Part shown: positions 1 through 8,554 of the stretch, one piece after another | Layout of the letters: every line of letters begins with the position of its first letter | How positions within the stretch are numbered: position 1 is the first letter of the stretch | From: Actinopolymorpha singaporensis | GTDB taxonomy: Bacteria > Actinomycetota > Actinomycetes > Propionibacteriales > Actinopolymorphaceae | DNA: 64,000 nt | Direction: 5' to 3' | Assembly: GCF_900104745.1 (NCBI RefSeq) | Contig: NZ_LT629732.1 | Span: forward strand, 2,901,981 to 2,965,980 | The notes under the pieces: generated by a model | Databases searched by the model: none | Seen by the model: the letters and a program-made list of their open reading frames with translations, nothing else | Told to the model about the DNA's origin: nothing | Translations under genes and position numbers: made by a program

Positions 1-411
1 GGCCTTGGCCACCACGTCGCGCAGCCGCCGGTCGCCGTCGGTGCGGTCGACCATCATGAGATCGAGGTCGGCTGGTCCCACCCAGGCATACGCGTCGTGC
101 TTGCCCTCCTCCAGCCGGGGAGCGGTGAGGTCGCCGTCCACATCGACGAGGTAGTCGAGTTCTCGGCGTACTACACCCTCGTGGGACCACTCCCAGTCGG
201 CGACCACCGCCTCGACACTGCGCAGGCGCCAGCCGGTCTCCTCCTCGACCTCCCGGGCCAGCGCCTCCTCGGGCGTCTCGCCGGCCTCGACGTGGCCGCC
301 CACAACGTCCCAGATCCCGGGCAGCAGCCGGCGGTCGGGGCTCCGGCGCTGGGCGTAGACCCGGTGCTGGGAGTCGCGGATCAGGGCACCGACGCAGGCA
401 GGTTCACGCAT
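1..411 (-). CDS. NUDIX hydrolase, 3' end cut by window edge
   Basis: Reading leftward from the ATG at 411, the frame is open for 137 codons to the window edge, so the C-terminus is missing. The protein has a full Nudix box at about residues 39-61: the helix region GGHVEAGE is followed by REVEEETGW, giving the G-x5-E-x7-REUxEExGU pattern that binds Mg2+ for nucleoside diphosphate-X hydrolysis. The N-terminal half resembles the MutT/8-oxo-dGTP or NUDIX mutator-like group, and the substrate cannot be told. There is no partner gene on this side. It is transcribed away from the DUF4832 gene's 3' end, in the same direction. Confidence 0.88.
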   Translation of the reverse strand, partial: MREPACVGALIRDSQHRVYAQRRSPDRRLLPGIWDVVGGHVEAGETPEEALAREVEEETGWRLRSVEAVVADWEWSHEGVVRRELDYLVDVDGDLTAPRLEEGKHDAYAWVGPADLDLMMVDRTDGDRRLRDVVAKA

Positions 412-482
412 CCCGCAAGGCTATCCAGCCATCGGCCGGCGAACGCAAGTCACGACTTCGTCGGCGCGTGTCATCCGGGCGC

Positions 483-2084
483 CTACCGCGTGGGCAGGGG
501 ACGCGGCCGCAGCCCGCCGGCACACGACGCGGAGGGCGACTGGTCGCGGCCTACGACGACGGACTGCCCGAGGTCGTTGTAGCCGGTACGCGAGTTCCAC
601 ACGCCGGTGTTGGCGAGCTGGATCGCGTACGCCGCGTGGTAGCTGGTGTCGGTGCCTGGGAGCAGCGCCTGCGACCGCAGCCGCGCTTCGGGTGCGGGCA
701 GGTCGAGGGACAGGGCGTACCTGCCCGGCGGGAGGCCGGCGCAGACCCGGGCGTTCACCTCGATCGACGTGCCGGGCTCCCAGCGGCGCGGGTCGACCGC
801 CAACGGCACCTCGTACGACCGGTGTTCGCCGGTGAGAATCAGCCGGACCGAGCGCGGGTTGTACGGCGCGGCGAAACCGTCGTTGCGCAAGCCGAGGTTG
901 ACAGTGAACGATCGGCCCGGGCGTACGCCGTCGGCGAAGCTGCCCGTGGCGAGCCGCAGCCGATAGCCGAGCCGCTGCCGGGCCTCCTCGAGGTTCGCGC
1001 CCCAGCTGCCCAGCACGTTCTTGTTGTAGTCGGAGTTGAGGTAGCTGTAGTGGTAGCGCGCCATCTCCGCCTCGGCGCTCGGCCACTCCGAACGCGGCGG
1101 GTCGACGTTGCAGGTCTCACCGCCGACCGGGACGAACCTCGATTCCTGGGCGAGGTACTCCTGGTCCAGCGTGATCGGGTCGGACAGGAAGGTGCCGAAG
1201 TCGTCCGGGCTGGCGAGGAAGCAGTCGTTGTGGTGCCCGATGCGCGCGACCGGCGTGCCCGAGTACGCCTCCGCAGGCGGGAGTGCACCCTCCTTGCCGG
1301 TGGGCCGATCGACGGTCTTCTGCTTCATCAGCATCGTGCGCACCTGGACGGTGCGGGTGGTCGGCAACGCGCGCAGCAGGGCGAGGAACACCTCGCGCCG
1401 GTTGGCCCAGTCCTGCGGCGTGACGTTCTCCGGGTGGAGCGGGTCCGCGACGAAGTGGTCGGTGTAGTAGCCCTCGCCCCACAGTCCGATGAAGCCGGCC
1501 TGCACGGTGGCGATCACGTCCGCGTTCGCCCGCAGGACCGGCGTGAGCTGCGCGACGTGGCGCAGGACACGTTCCTTCGGAGCGTCACCGTACGGCGGCT
1601 GGTAGGGCCAGTCGTCCTTCGGCTGCGCGTACGCGAACCGCACGATCACCTTCACGCCGGCGGAGCGGGCGGTGGCGAAGTCGGCGCCGACGCGGGACAG
1701 GTACGCCTGGTCGATCGTGTCGGTGCCGGCGAACTTCTCCAGGTAGAAGACCCGCAGGATCTGGGTGACGTGCTCGCGTTCCCGCCAGCCGCGCAGAGTG
1801 GCCGGGTCCAGCGCCTCGTACCCCGAACCGTCGGCGCGGAAATGCGTCTCGGTGTGGTGGTAGAAGCCGCGCTCGGGGTTCGCGATGTTCTGGGTGCTCG
1901 CCGCGTAGGTCCGCTCGGTGCGGTTCCCCTCGGCGGAGGTGGCGGCGCGCGTGGCCGTCGACGACCCTATGGCGGATGACCCGGTGGCGAAGGACCCGGC
2001 TGCGGATGACGCGAACGCGGGCAGCGCGGGTAGCAGAGCCAGGCCGCACACGAGCGCGACGGTTGCGGACAGTCTCCTCGGCAC
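483..2084 (-). CDS. Secreted DUF4874/DUF4832 family protein
   Basis: This 533-residue protein starts at a GTG preceded by AGGAGGT. It opens with an Arg-containing, hydrophobic signal peptide (about residues 1-26) and an Ala/Ser/Thr-rich linker. From about residue 65 comes the NPERGFYHH segment typical of DUF4874, then DUF4832 to the C-terminus. These paired domains occur in secreted actinobacterial and Bacteroidetes proteins that look like TIM-barrel glycosidases, but I know of no proven substrate. It is divergent from the PIG-L deacetylase gene, which is also secreted and carries a carbohydrate-binding-like domain. A shared extracellular glycan role is therefore possible but is inference. 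Confidence 0.8.
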   Translation of the reverse strand: MPRRLSATVALVCGLALLPALPAFASSAAGSFATGSSAIGSSTATRAATSAEGNRTERTYAASTQNIANPERGFYHHTETHFRADGSGYEALDPATLRGWREREHVTQILRVFYLEKFAGTDTIDQAYLSRVGADFATARSAGVKVIVRFAYAQPKDDWPYQPPYGDAPKERVLRHVAQLTPVLRANADVIATVQAGFIGLWGEGYYTDHFVADPLHPENVTPQDWANRREVFLALLRALPTTRTVQVRTMLMKQKTVDRPTGKEGALPPAEAYSGTPVARIGHHNDCFLASPDDFGTFLSDPITLDQEYLAQESRFVPVGGETCNVDPPRSEWPSAEAEMARYHYSYLNSDYNKNVLGSWGANLEEARQRLGYRLRLATGSFADGVRPGRSFTVNLGLRNDGFAAPYNPRSVRLILTGEHRSYEVPLAVDPRRWEPGTSIEVNARVCAGLPPGRYALSLDLPAPEARLRSQALLPGTDTSYHAAYAIQLANTGVWNSRTGYNDLGQSVVVGRDQSPSASCAGGLRPRPLPTR

Positions 2085-2438
2085 GTGTACCTCCTGCGAG
2101 GTGCTTGCCGTCGCCGGCAGGTTCCCGGCGGCGGCAACAGCGGGTTGGGTGGGTACGGCCGAAGTCGATCAACTGCGGCTGACTCCGCACGCTACCCACG
2201 CGCCTGGGGTGATGACGGCGAGCGCGTGCGCATTGGCCACAACCGGCTCCGCCACGCTTGCTCACCCGTACGAGGGGAAGGCCTTCGCGTCCGCGCTCTT
2301 TCCAAGATCACGGGTGGCGCGAGACGATCACGCGAGCGCCGCGGCGGGGGAGTGTGTCTGTCGCCGGTGCTTCGGCGCGGACGTACGTCGCCGGTCACGC
2401 GCCGTGCCGGTCGGTCGGCACGGCATGAGGAGGACAGC
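2085..2438. other. Divergent intergenic region, 354 bp
   Basis: This region separates two divergent secreted-protein genes. It holds the Shine-Dalgarno of the leftward gene next to 2084 and that of the rightward gene (GAGGAGGA near 2427). An open frame crosses it in phase with the deacetylase, but it has no signal-peptide-like start and only non-conserved composition, so I treat it as non-coding. I could not identify a convincing -35/-10 pair on either strand. Confidence 0.5.
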
Positions 2439-5306
2439 ATGGGGTTCCCACCCGTTCGAACGCGAACGGCGGTGAGCGCGCTCGCGAGCATGGTCGTCGC
2501 CGGGTTGGTCGCCGCTGCCGGGCCGGCCACCGCCGCCGTCGCGCCGGCCACCGCGGCTGCGACGACCGGCACGGCGGCCACCGCGCCGGTCGCGTCCACC
2601 GAGGTCGCGCACGCGCGCTCTGCCCAGACAACGGCGGAGACCTCCGCGGACACCTCGCGGGGGACGCCGGTCGACCTGGGCGCGCTGTTCGTCGGCGCGC
2701 ACCCCGACGACGAGGCCGGTGCCCTGTCCACGTTCGGTCAGTGGGGAGAGGACAACGACGTACGCACCGGGGTCATCACGGTCACCCGGGGCGAGGGCGG
2801 CGGCAACGCGGTCGGCCCGGAGGAGGGCCCCGCACTCGGGCTGATCCGGGAGGCCGAGGAACGCCGCGCGGTCGGCAAGGCCGGCATCGCCGACGTGTTC
2901 AACCTGGACAAGGTCGACTTCTTCTACACAGTGTCGGCGCCGCTGACCGAGCGGTTGTGGGACCAGCAGGACGCGCTGGCGAAGGTCGTCCGGATCGTCC
3001 GCCAGACCCGGCCGGAGATCCTGGTCACGATGGACCCCGCGCCCTCGCCCGGTAACCACGGCAACCACCAGGAGGCGGCCCGGCTGGCGATCGCCGCCTA
3101 CTACGCCGCCGCCGACCCGAAGATGTTTCCCGACCAGATCACGAAGGAGAAGCTGCAGCCGTTCGCGCCGGCGAAGGTGCTGCTGAGCCGGGCGCGCGGC
3201 ACCGGCCCGACAGGGCCGTCGTGTGTGAACACCTTCACTCCGGTCGACCCGTCCCAGGACATCTACGGCGTCTTCTCCGGCAACGTCTCGCGCGAGCAGG
3301 GTCGCACCTGGGCCGCGATCGAGCGCGACGCCCAGCGCGAGTACGCCTCGCAGGGCTGGGCGGGCTTCCCCGACGCCCCCTCCGACCCGGCGCAGCTGGG
3401 CTGCGACCGGTTCACCCAGGTGGCCTCGCGGGTTCCGTACCCGAAGATGGGTACGGAACCCGCGGCCGAGCCGGACGCGATCCTCGACGGTGCGCTGACC
3501 CGGCCCGACGGCACCGTCCCGCTGGGCACGCAGCTGAGGGTGGACAGCGACTTCGACGTACGCCCGGGCAAGCCCACAACCGTGCAGGTGCACGTGACGG
3601 CGCCGCGCGGTGCGGACCTCGGCCGGTCGTCGGTGACGCTGCACGCACCGGACGGCTGGCGGGTCGAGGGCGACGGTGCGCTCGGGCGGGTTCGGCCCGG
3701 CGGCTCGGCCACGGCGACCTTCACGGTGACCCCGCCGGCGACCCAGCCCGAGGGTGACCCGGTCAGCGAGCGATCCCGGATCGAGGCGTTCCTCACCACC
3801 GGGGCAGGCACCGGGTACTCCGCGACACGGGTCCAGCTGACCCCGGACGTCGCGACGCAGCAGCAGCTCCTGCCGCAGGTCTCCTCGTTCGAGGCGTGGG
3901 CCCGGCAGGTCGGCGTACCCCAACTGCGCGGATTCGTCGTCCCGGTCCTCACCATCCCGTCCGGTGGCGAGCGGGCGATCGACTACACGGTCACGAACAA
4001 CTCCGACACCGCCCGGTCCGGCACCGTCAGGCTGAACCTGCCGGACGGGTTCGCCGCGGACTCGGCCGAGAAGCCGTTCACCGGCCTGGCCGCGGGCGCC
4101 ACCGCGAAGGTGACGTTCACGGTTCGGAACACCGACGTGTCGCTGCCCACCTCCAACGCGGGCGGCACCAAGGGCGCGGCGCCCGGCGACTACGCCTACA
4201 CCGTCACCACCAGAACCGACGACGGAGCCACCTCGGTGAGCAGTCCCGCGCTGGAGCTCGTGCCGGCGACCACGGTCGAACCGGCCGCGGCCGCGCCCAC
4301 CGTGGACGGCAAGGTGAGCGACGGTGAATACCCCGGCGAGGCGCTGGACATCTCCCGGCTGTGGGAGGGCTCGCCGTGTGACTCCGCGGCCGACTGCTCG
4401 GGTACGGCGCACGTGACCCGTGCGGGCGACACGATCTACGTGGCTGTGGAAGTACGCGACGACACCGCTGGCACGCCGCTGGCGACCAGCGACTGCAAGC
4501 GGCACTGGCGTACCGACAGCGTCGAGATCGCGCTGGACCCCCGCGGCACCAGCGAGAACACCGCGTCGACGTTCAAGCTGGGCGTGCTGCCCTTCACCGC
4601 GGAAGGTCCGGCGTGCGCGCTGCGCGATGCCGACAACCATCAGGGCCCGATCGCGCAGACCGCCCCGGGCGTGAGGTTCGCGAGTACGGTCAGCTCGCCG
4701 TACACCGGATACACCGTGGAGGCCGCGATCCCGCTGGCCGAGCTCCCCGCCTCGGTCGACCCGGACAAGCTCGGGCTGAACATCCTCGTCTACGACTCCG
4801 ACACCCAGGACAAGACCGGCCAGACGCGGATCGGCTGGTCCACCTGGGGTGGCGTGCAGGGCGACCCCTACCGCTGGGGCCTCGCCCGGCTGACCGGCTA
4901 CCAGCCGCCCGCAGACCGGCCGACCGCAGACCCGGTGGTGCCCGACACCGCGCTGCGCAGCGTCGAATCGCCGCAGACGGTCGAGCAGTCGGTCCGGGTC
5001 AACGTGCCGCTGTCGGGCGGTACGGCCGCACCACTCGGTGACAGCGGTTGGCTGGTCGGTGCCCGGTGGAGCAGGGGTGTCCTGACCGCCGATCTGGACA
5101 GCGCCGGGGCCGGCGAGGCGCACGTGTTCGTCGTGGACGACAAGGGCACGGCCGGCAGCGCGGTCGTCTCCGTCGACGGCGCCGGGCGCACCGCGGTGAA
5201 GGTTCCGCTGGACCGGGCGTTGGCCGGGCACCCGCGGGTGCTGGCCGGCTGGGAGGCGACGTCGGGTGCCGGCACGCTCGCGTCGAGGATCCCGCTGCGG
5301 AAGTAG
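2439..5306 (+). CDS. Secreted PIG-L family deacetylase with NEW3-like and CBM9-like domains
   Basis: This 955-residue secreted protein starts at the ATG behind GAGGAGGA, because the signal peptide (about residues 1-32) begins there and not at the upstream in-frame starts. After an Ala/Thr-rich linker comes a PIG-L/LmbE N-deacetylase domain (about 80-330). It has the zinc motif AHPDDE near residue 88 and a second metal-site segment GNHGNHQEAA. The middle (about 370-610) looks like repeated NEW3/CARDB beta-sandwich modules. Residues about 618-830, starting PTVDGKVSDGEYPG, resemble a family 9 carbohydrate-binding/DOMON-like domain. The architecture suggests removal of N-acetyl groups from an extracellular glycan or glycoconjugate; the substrate is unknown. 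Confidence 0.85.
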   Translation: MGFPPVRTRTAVSALASMVVAGLVAAAGPATAAVAPATAAATTGTAATAPVASTEVAHARSAQTTAETSADTSRGTPVDLGALFVGAHPDDEAGALSTFGQWGEDNDVRTGVITVTRGEGGGNAVGPEEGPALGLIREAEERRAVGKAGIADVFNLDKVDFFYTVSAPLTERLWDQQDALAKVVRIVRQTRPEILVTMDPAPSPGNHGNHQEAARLAIAAYYAAADPKMFPDQITKEKLQPFAPAKVLLSRARGTGPTGPSCVNTFTPVDPSQDIYGVFSGNVSREQGRTWAAIERDAQREYASQGWAGFPDAPSDPAQLGCDRFTQVASRVPYPKMGTEPAAEPDAILDGALTRPDGTVPLGTQLRVDSDFDVRPGKPTTVQVHVTAPRGADLGRSSVTLHAPDGWRVEGDGALGRVRPGGSATATFTVTPPATQPEGDPVSERSRIEAFLTTGAGTGYSATRVQLTPDVATQQQLLPQVSSFEAWARQVGVPQLRGFVVPVLTIPSGGERAIDYTVTNNSDTARSGTVRLNLPDGFAADSAEKPFTGLAAGATAKVTFTVRNTDVSLPTSNAGGTKGAAPGDYAYTVTTRTDDGATSVSSPALELVPATTVEPAAAAPTVDGKVSDGEYPGEALDISRLWEGSPCDSAADCSGTAHVTRAGDTIYVAVEVRDDTAGTPLATSDCKRHWRTDSVEIALDPRGTSENTASTFKLGVLPFTAEGPACALRDADNHQGPIAQTAPGVRFASTVSSPYTGYTVEAAIPLAELPASVDPDKLGLNILVYDSDTQDKTGQTRIGWSTWGGVQGDPYRWGLARLTGYQPPADRPTADPVVPDTALRSVESPQTVEQSVRVNVPLSGGTAAPLGDSGWLVGARWSRGVLTADLDSAGAGEAHVFVVDDKGTAGSAVVSVDGAGRTAVKVPLDRALAGHPRVLAGWEATSGAGTLASRIPLRK

Positions 5307-5315
5307 CTCGCAACT

Positions 5316-5356
5316 GATTCCGCCGACGGCGTAGCACGATCGCCGTCGGCGGAATC
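5316..5356 (+). terminator. Perfect 16-bp stem-loop after the PIG-L gene
   Basis: Positions 5316-5331 and 5341-5356 are perfect reverse complements around a 9-nt loop, 10 bp after the deacetylase stop codon. There is no strong U-tract, which is common for actinobacterial terminators. Confidence 0.65.
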
Positions 5357-5466
5357 GGCTGGCGCACCCCCCGGGGGATCGGCCAGGCTTCCCAGATCCG
5401 CGGCTGTGCGGACCGGCGCTCGTGCCGGTCCGCCCGAACGACGCGGATCGACGAGGAGGAGGCCCG

Positions 5467-6540
5467 ATGCGGATCCTGGTCCTGGGCGGAACGGTGTTCC
5501 TGTCCGCGGCGGTGGCCGCCGAGGCGGTGGCGCGTGGCCACGAGGTGACCTGCGCCGCCCGCGGCAGCAGCGGCGAGCCGCCGGCCGGAACGTCGTTCGT
5601 CCGCGTCGACCGCGACGACCCCGACGGGCTGGCCCCGCTGGCCGGCCGGGAGTTCGACGCGGTGGTCGACGTCGCCCGGCTGCCCAGCCAGGTTCGGCAG
5701 GCGGTGGCCGCGCTCGGCGGCGGCGTACGCCACTGGACGTTCGTCTCCTCGATCAGCGTCTACAGCGACAACTCCACGCCGGGGCAGAGTCCGCACACCG
5801 GGCCGTTGCACGACCCGCTGTCCGCCGACGCCGACGAGCGCGACGTGGAGAACTACGGCTCGGCGAAGGTCTCCTGCGAGCAGGCTGTGCTCGCCGCGCT
5901 CGGCGACCGGGCCAACGTGGTGCGTGCCGGGCTGATCGTCGGCCCGGGTGACCAGAGTGACCGGTTCACCTACTGGCCGCTCCGGCTGGCGCGCGGAGGT
6001 GAGGTGCTCGCGCCGGGTGCACCCGAGGAGCCGGTGCAGGTGATCGACGTACGCGACCTCGCGGCCTGGATCGTCCGGTCCGCGGAGACCGGTGTGGTGG
6101 GCGTCTTCGACGCCACCGGCCCGACGGTGGGGCGCGGCGAGTTCCTGGACCGGGTCGCGGCCGGAGTCGGCGACGCCGACGCGCGGATCGGTGCGGCTGC
6201 CGGAGGGGTCGCTGCGGTGGACCCCGCCGAAGCGGGTGCGAAGCCGAACCTGACGTGGGTGGACCAGGAGTTCCTCGCGGCGCAGAAGGTCAACCCGTGG
6301 GCGGGTCCGCGGTCGCTGCCGGTCTGGCTGCCGCTTCCGGAGTACGCCGGGATGCTCGACCACGACGTCAGCGCGACGCTGGCCGCCGGGCTGGCGGTGC
6401 GCGACCTCGCCCAGACCGCACGCGACACCCTGGTCTGGGCCCGGGAGACCGGCCGCGACCGGGCCGACCCGGCCGACCTGCATGCCGGACTGACCGCGGC
6501 GGAGGAGGCCGAGGTTCTCGCTGCCTGGCATCGGCGCTGA
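5467..6540 (+). CDS. NAD(P)-dependent epimerase/reductase (extended SDR)
   Basis: This 357-residue protein starts at an ATG preceded by GAGGAGGAGG. The first residues MRILVLGGTVFLS form the Rossmann beta-strand and glycine-rich NAD(P) loop, close to the GGTxFLG motif of the CSP41/isoflavone-reductase-like extended SDRs. A YGSAK segment at about residue 138 supplies the catalytic Tyr-x3-Lys. It belongs with proteins annotated as NAD-dependent epimerase/dehydratase or reductase, and the substrate cannot be read. It is probably monocistronic, with a terminator-like hairpin just upstream and a new promoter-like sequence downstream. Confidence 0.85.
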   Translation: MRILVLGGTVFLSAAVAAEAVARGHEVTCAARGSSGEPPAGTSFVRVDRDDPDGLAPLAGREFDAVVDVARLPSQVRQAVAALGGGVRHWTFVSSISVYSDNSTPGQSPHTGPLHDPLSADADERDVENYGSAKVSCEQAVLAALGDRANVVRAGLIVGPGDQSDRFTYWPLRLARGGEVLAPGAPEEPVQVIDVRDLAAWIVRSAETGVVGVFDATGPTVGRGEFLDRVAAGVGDADARIGAAAGGVAAVDPAEAGAKPNLTWVDQEFLAAQKVNPWAGPRSLPVWLPLPEYAGMLDHDVSATLAAGLAVRDLAQTARDTLVWARETGRDRADPADLHAGLTAAEEAEVLAAWHRR

Positions 6541-6588
6541 GGCAGCCCCACGTACCTGACCAGCCTGGCGTCCTACGCCCACACAACC

Positions 6589-6618
6589 TAGGCTTTCCCC
6601 ATGAACTGGCCTCGTTGA
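6589..6618 (+). promoter_or_regulatory. Leaderless-type -10 element with a 5-codon minicistron in front of the MFS gene
   Basis: TAGGCT at 6589-6594 lies 6 nt before an ATG at 6601, the geometry of actinobacterial leaderless transcripts. That ATG is in the same frame as the MFS coding sequence but is stopped by TGA at 6616 after five codons (Met-Asn-Trp-Pro-Arg). Downstream of this stop the frame stays open into the transporter. It may be a leader peptide, a nonsense mutation in the natural N-terminus, or a sequencing error. Confidence 0.5.
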
Positions 6619-6693
6619 GCTTCCAGCCGGTCCCGTCGCCGCGCGGCGGGCCACGCTGACCCGCCGGCCGACCGGGCTCGCAGGGTCGGCCGG

Positions 6694-7947
6694 TTGTTCG
6701 TCGCCTTCTCCGGGCTGGACGACGCGATCTTCCTGTACCCGCTGTACGCACTGCTGTTCGCCGACAGTGGGCTCTCCACCGGCGAGATCTCGGTCCTGCT
6801 CAGCCTGTGGGCAGGTGCGGCGTTCGTTCTCGAGGTGCCGTCCGGCGTGCTCGCGGACCGGTTGTCGCGACGCCACCTGCTCGCCGTCGGTGCGGTGCTG
6901 CGCGCCGCCGGGTTCGCCCTGTGGATCTGCCTGCCGTCGTTCCCGGCCTTCGCGGTCGGCTTCCTGCTGTGGTCCGCGCAGGGTGCGCTCAAGTCCGGCA
7001 CCCTGCAGGCGCTGGTGTACGACGAACTCGCCGCGGTCGGCGCCGCGTGCACCTACGACCGGCTGCTCGGCCGGGCCGCGGCCGCGGAGGGCGCCGCCGG
7101 ACTGGCCGCCACCGCGCTGGCGGCCCCGTTCTTCGCGTTCGGTGGCTACCAGGTGGTGGGGTGGGCCTCGGTGGCGATGGGGCTGGCGCAGGTGCCGGTG
7201 GCGCTGGCATTCCCCGGCGTACCCCGCACCGGCGTGGAGTCCGAGCCGACCGGGATACGCGTGTACGTCGCGACGTTGCGGGCGGGGGTGGCCGAGGCGG
7301 TCCGCGACAGGGCCGTACGACGGCTCACGTTGCTGACCGGGCTGTTGCCCGGGCTGGTCGCCTTCGACGAGTACCTCCCGCTGCTGGCCCGGGCGGTCGG
7401 CGTCCCCGACCTGTACGTGCCGCTGCTGATGGTCGTGCCCGGGCTGGCGATGGTGGCGGCGGCGGCGCTGGTCGCCGCCCGGCGGTGGCGGTACGCCGTC
7501 GCTCCGGTCGCGCTGGCCGTGGCCGGCTTCCTCGTCGGTGCCGGGGCGGCCGCCACGTCCACGATCGGAGTGGTCGCGATCGGGGTCGGCATCGGCGCCT
7601 TCCACCTGGCGAGGCTGCTGCTCGACGCACGTCTCCAGCACGCCATCAGCGGGCCGGCACGGGCCACTGTGACGTCGCTGTCCGGCGTGCTGTCCGAGGG
7701 GGCGGCGCTGGCGGTCTTCGCGGCGTTCGGAGCCGGCTCGGTGTGGCTGCCGATGGGCTGGCTGTTCGCCGCCGACGGTCTGCTGGTGGCGTTGGGTGCG
7801 GCGTACGTGACCGCGGATGTCGTACGCCGGAGGCGGGCGCGTGACCCGGCACCGGTCAGGCGGAACCCTCGCCGTACTCGCCCTCGTCGATCCCGCCGTC
7901 CCCTTGGCCGACTCCGGCGGCGCGCGGGCGAAGGTCCCACGCGGTGA
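6694..7947 (+). CDS. MFS transporter
   Basis: This 417-residue integral membrane protein has about 12 hydrophobic segments. The signature region after helix 2, GVLADRLSRR, matches the GxLaDrxGRr loop of the major facilitator superfamily. The N-terminus LFVAFSGLDDAIFLYPLYAL is typical of a subgroup of small actinobacterial MFS exporters. The annotated start is a TTG without a clear Shine-Dalgarno, because no ATG or GTG follows the in-frame TGA at 6616, so the true start is uncertain. The basic C-terminal tail overlaps the end of the convergent kinase gene by 92 bp. The substrate is unknown. Confidence 0.8.
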   Translation: MFVAFSGLDDAIFLYPLYALLFADSGLSTGEISVLLSLWAGAAFVLEVPSGVLADRLSRRHLLAVGAVLRAAGFALWICLPSFPAFAVGFLLWSAQGALKSGTLQALVYDELAAVGAACTYDRLLGRAAAAEGAAGLAATALAAPFFAFGGYQVVGWASVAMGLAQVPVALAFPGVPRTGVESEPTGIRVYVATLRAGVAEAVRDRAVRRLTLLTGLLPGLVAFDEYLPLLARAVGVPDLYVPLLMVVPGLAMVAAAALVAARRWRYAVAPVALAVAGFLVGAGAAATSTIGVVAIGVGIGAFHLARLLLDARLQHAISGPARATVTSLSGVLSEGAALAVFAAFGAGSVWLPMGWLFAADGLLVALGAAYVTADVVRRRRARDPAPVRRNPRRTRPRRSRRPLGRLRRRAGEGPTR

Positions 7948-8554
7948 CGTCGACCACCTGATCCGCACGGGTGATCCCGGCGGCCACCAGGTCGGCGTTG
8001 CACTGGTCGGAGCCGGTGGCGAACGCCTGCGCCACCGCCGGGGACCTGCCGAACGCCTTGTGCCGGCGGATCAGCCGGTCCATCCGGACGTCGTGCTCGG
8101 TGACCACGAACCAGCACGCGTCCAGCAGCGCGCGCACCTGTCGCCACGGCTCGTCGGTGAGCAACAGGTAGTTGCCCTCGGTCACCACCAGCGGGGTGCC
8201 CGGATGCACCGGGATCGATCCCGCCACAGGCTCCTCCAGTACCCGGGAGAACGCCGGCGCGTAGACGGTGCCCTCGGCCGTATCCCGCAGCCGCCGGAGC
8301 AGGGCGAGGTAACCCGCGGCGTCGAAGGTGTCCGGTGCGCCCTTGCGGCCGGCCCGTCCGAGCCGGTCGAGTTCGGCCTGGGCAAGGTGGAAGCCGTCCA
8401 TGGGTACGTAGACCGCGGCCGGCGCGAGGTCGGCGACCAGGCGTTCGGCCAGGGTGGACTTACCGGCGCCGGGCGCGCCGACGATGCCGAGGACGCGCCG
8501 CCGTCCGGTAGAGGCGAGTGTGCGTGCCTGCGCCAGGAGTTCGGCGTACGTCAT
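7856..8554 (-). CDS. P-loop nucleoside/sugar kinase of the phosphoribulokinase/uridine kinase type
   Basis: This 232-residue protein starts at the ATG that overlaps the stop of the GH32 gene by four bases (ATGA). Residues 26-34 (GAPGAGKST) are a Walker A loop, and a PMDGFHLA segment follows at about 55, as in uridine kinase/PRK-like enzymes. Translational coupling to a GH32 fructosidase suggests that it may phosphorylate a released sugar such as fructose, like the FrcK-type kinases of fructose operons. That is inference from context. Pantothenate or nucleoside kinase activity cannot be excluded from sequence alone. Confidence 0.78.
   Translation of the reverse strand: MTYAELLAQARTLASTGRRRVLGIVGAPGAGKSTLAERLVADLAPAAVYVPMDGFHLAQAELDRLGRAGRKGAPDTFDAAGYLALLRRLRDTAEGTVYAPAFSRVLEEPVAGSIPVHPGTPLVVTEGNYLLLTDEPWRQVRALLDACWFVVTEHDVRMDRLIRRHKAFGRSPAVAQAFATGSDQCNADLVAAGITRADQVVDVTAWDLRPRAAGVGQGDGGIDEGEYGEGSA

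Noticed and set aside
4999-7968. 989-codon minus-strand frame spanning the SDR and MFS genes
   Set aside because: It crosses two well-supported genes and their terminator, and is Arg/Gly/Pro-rich without any domain.
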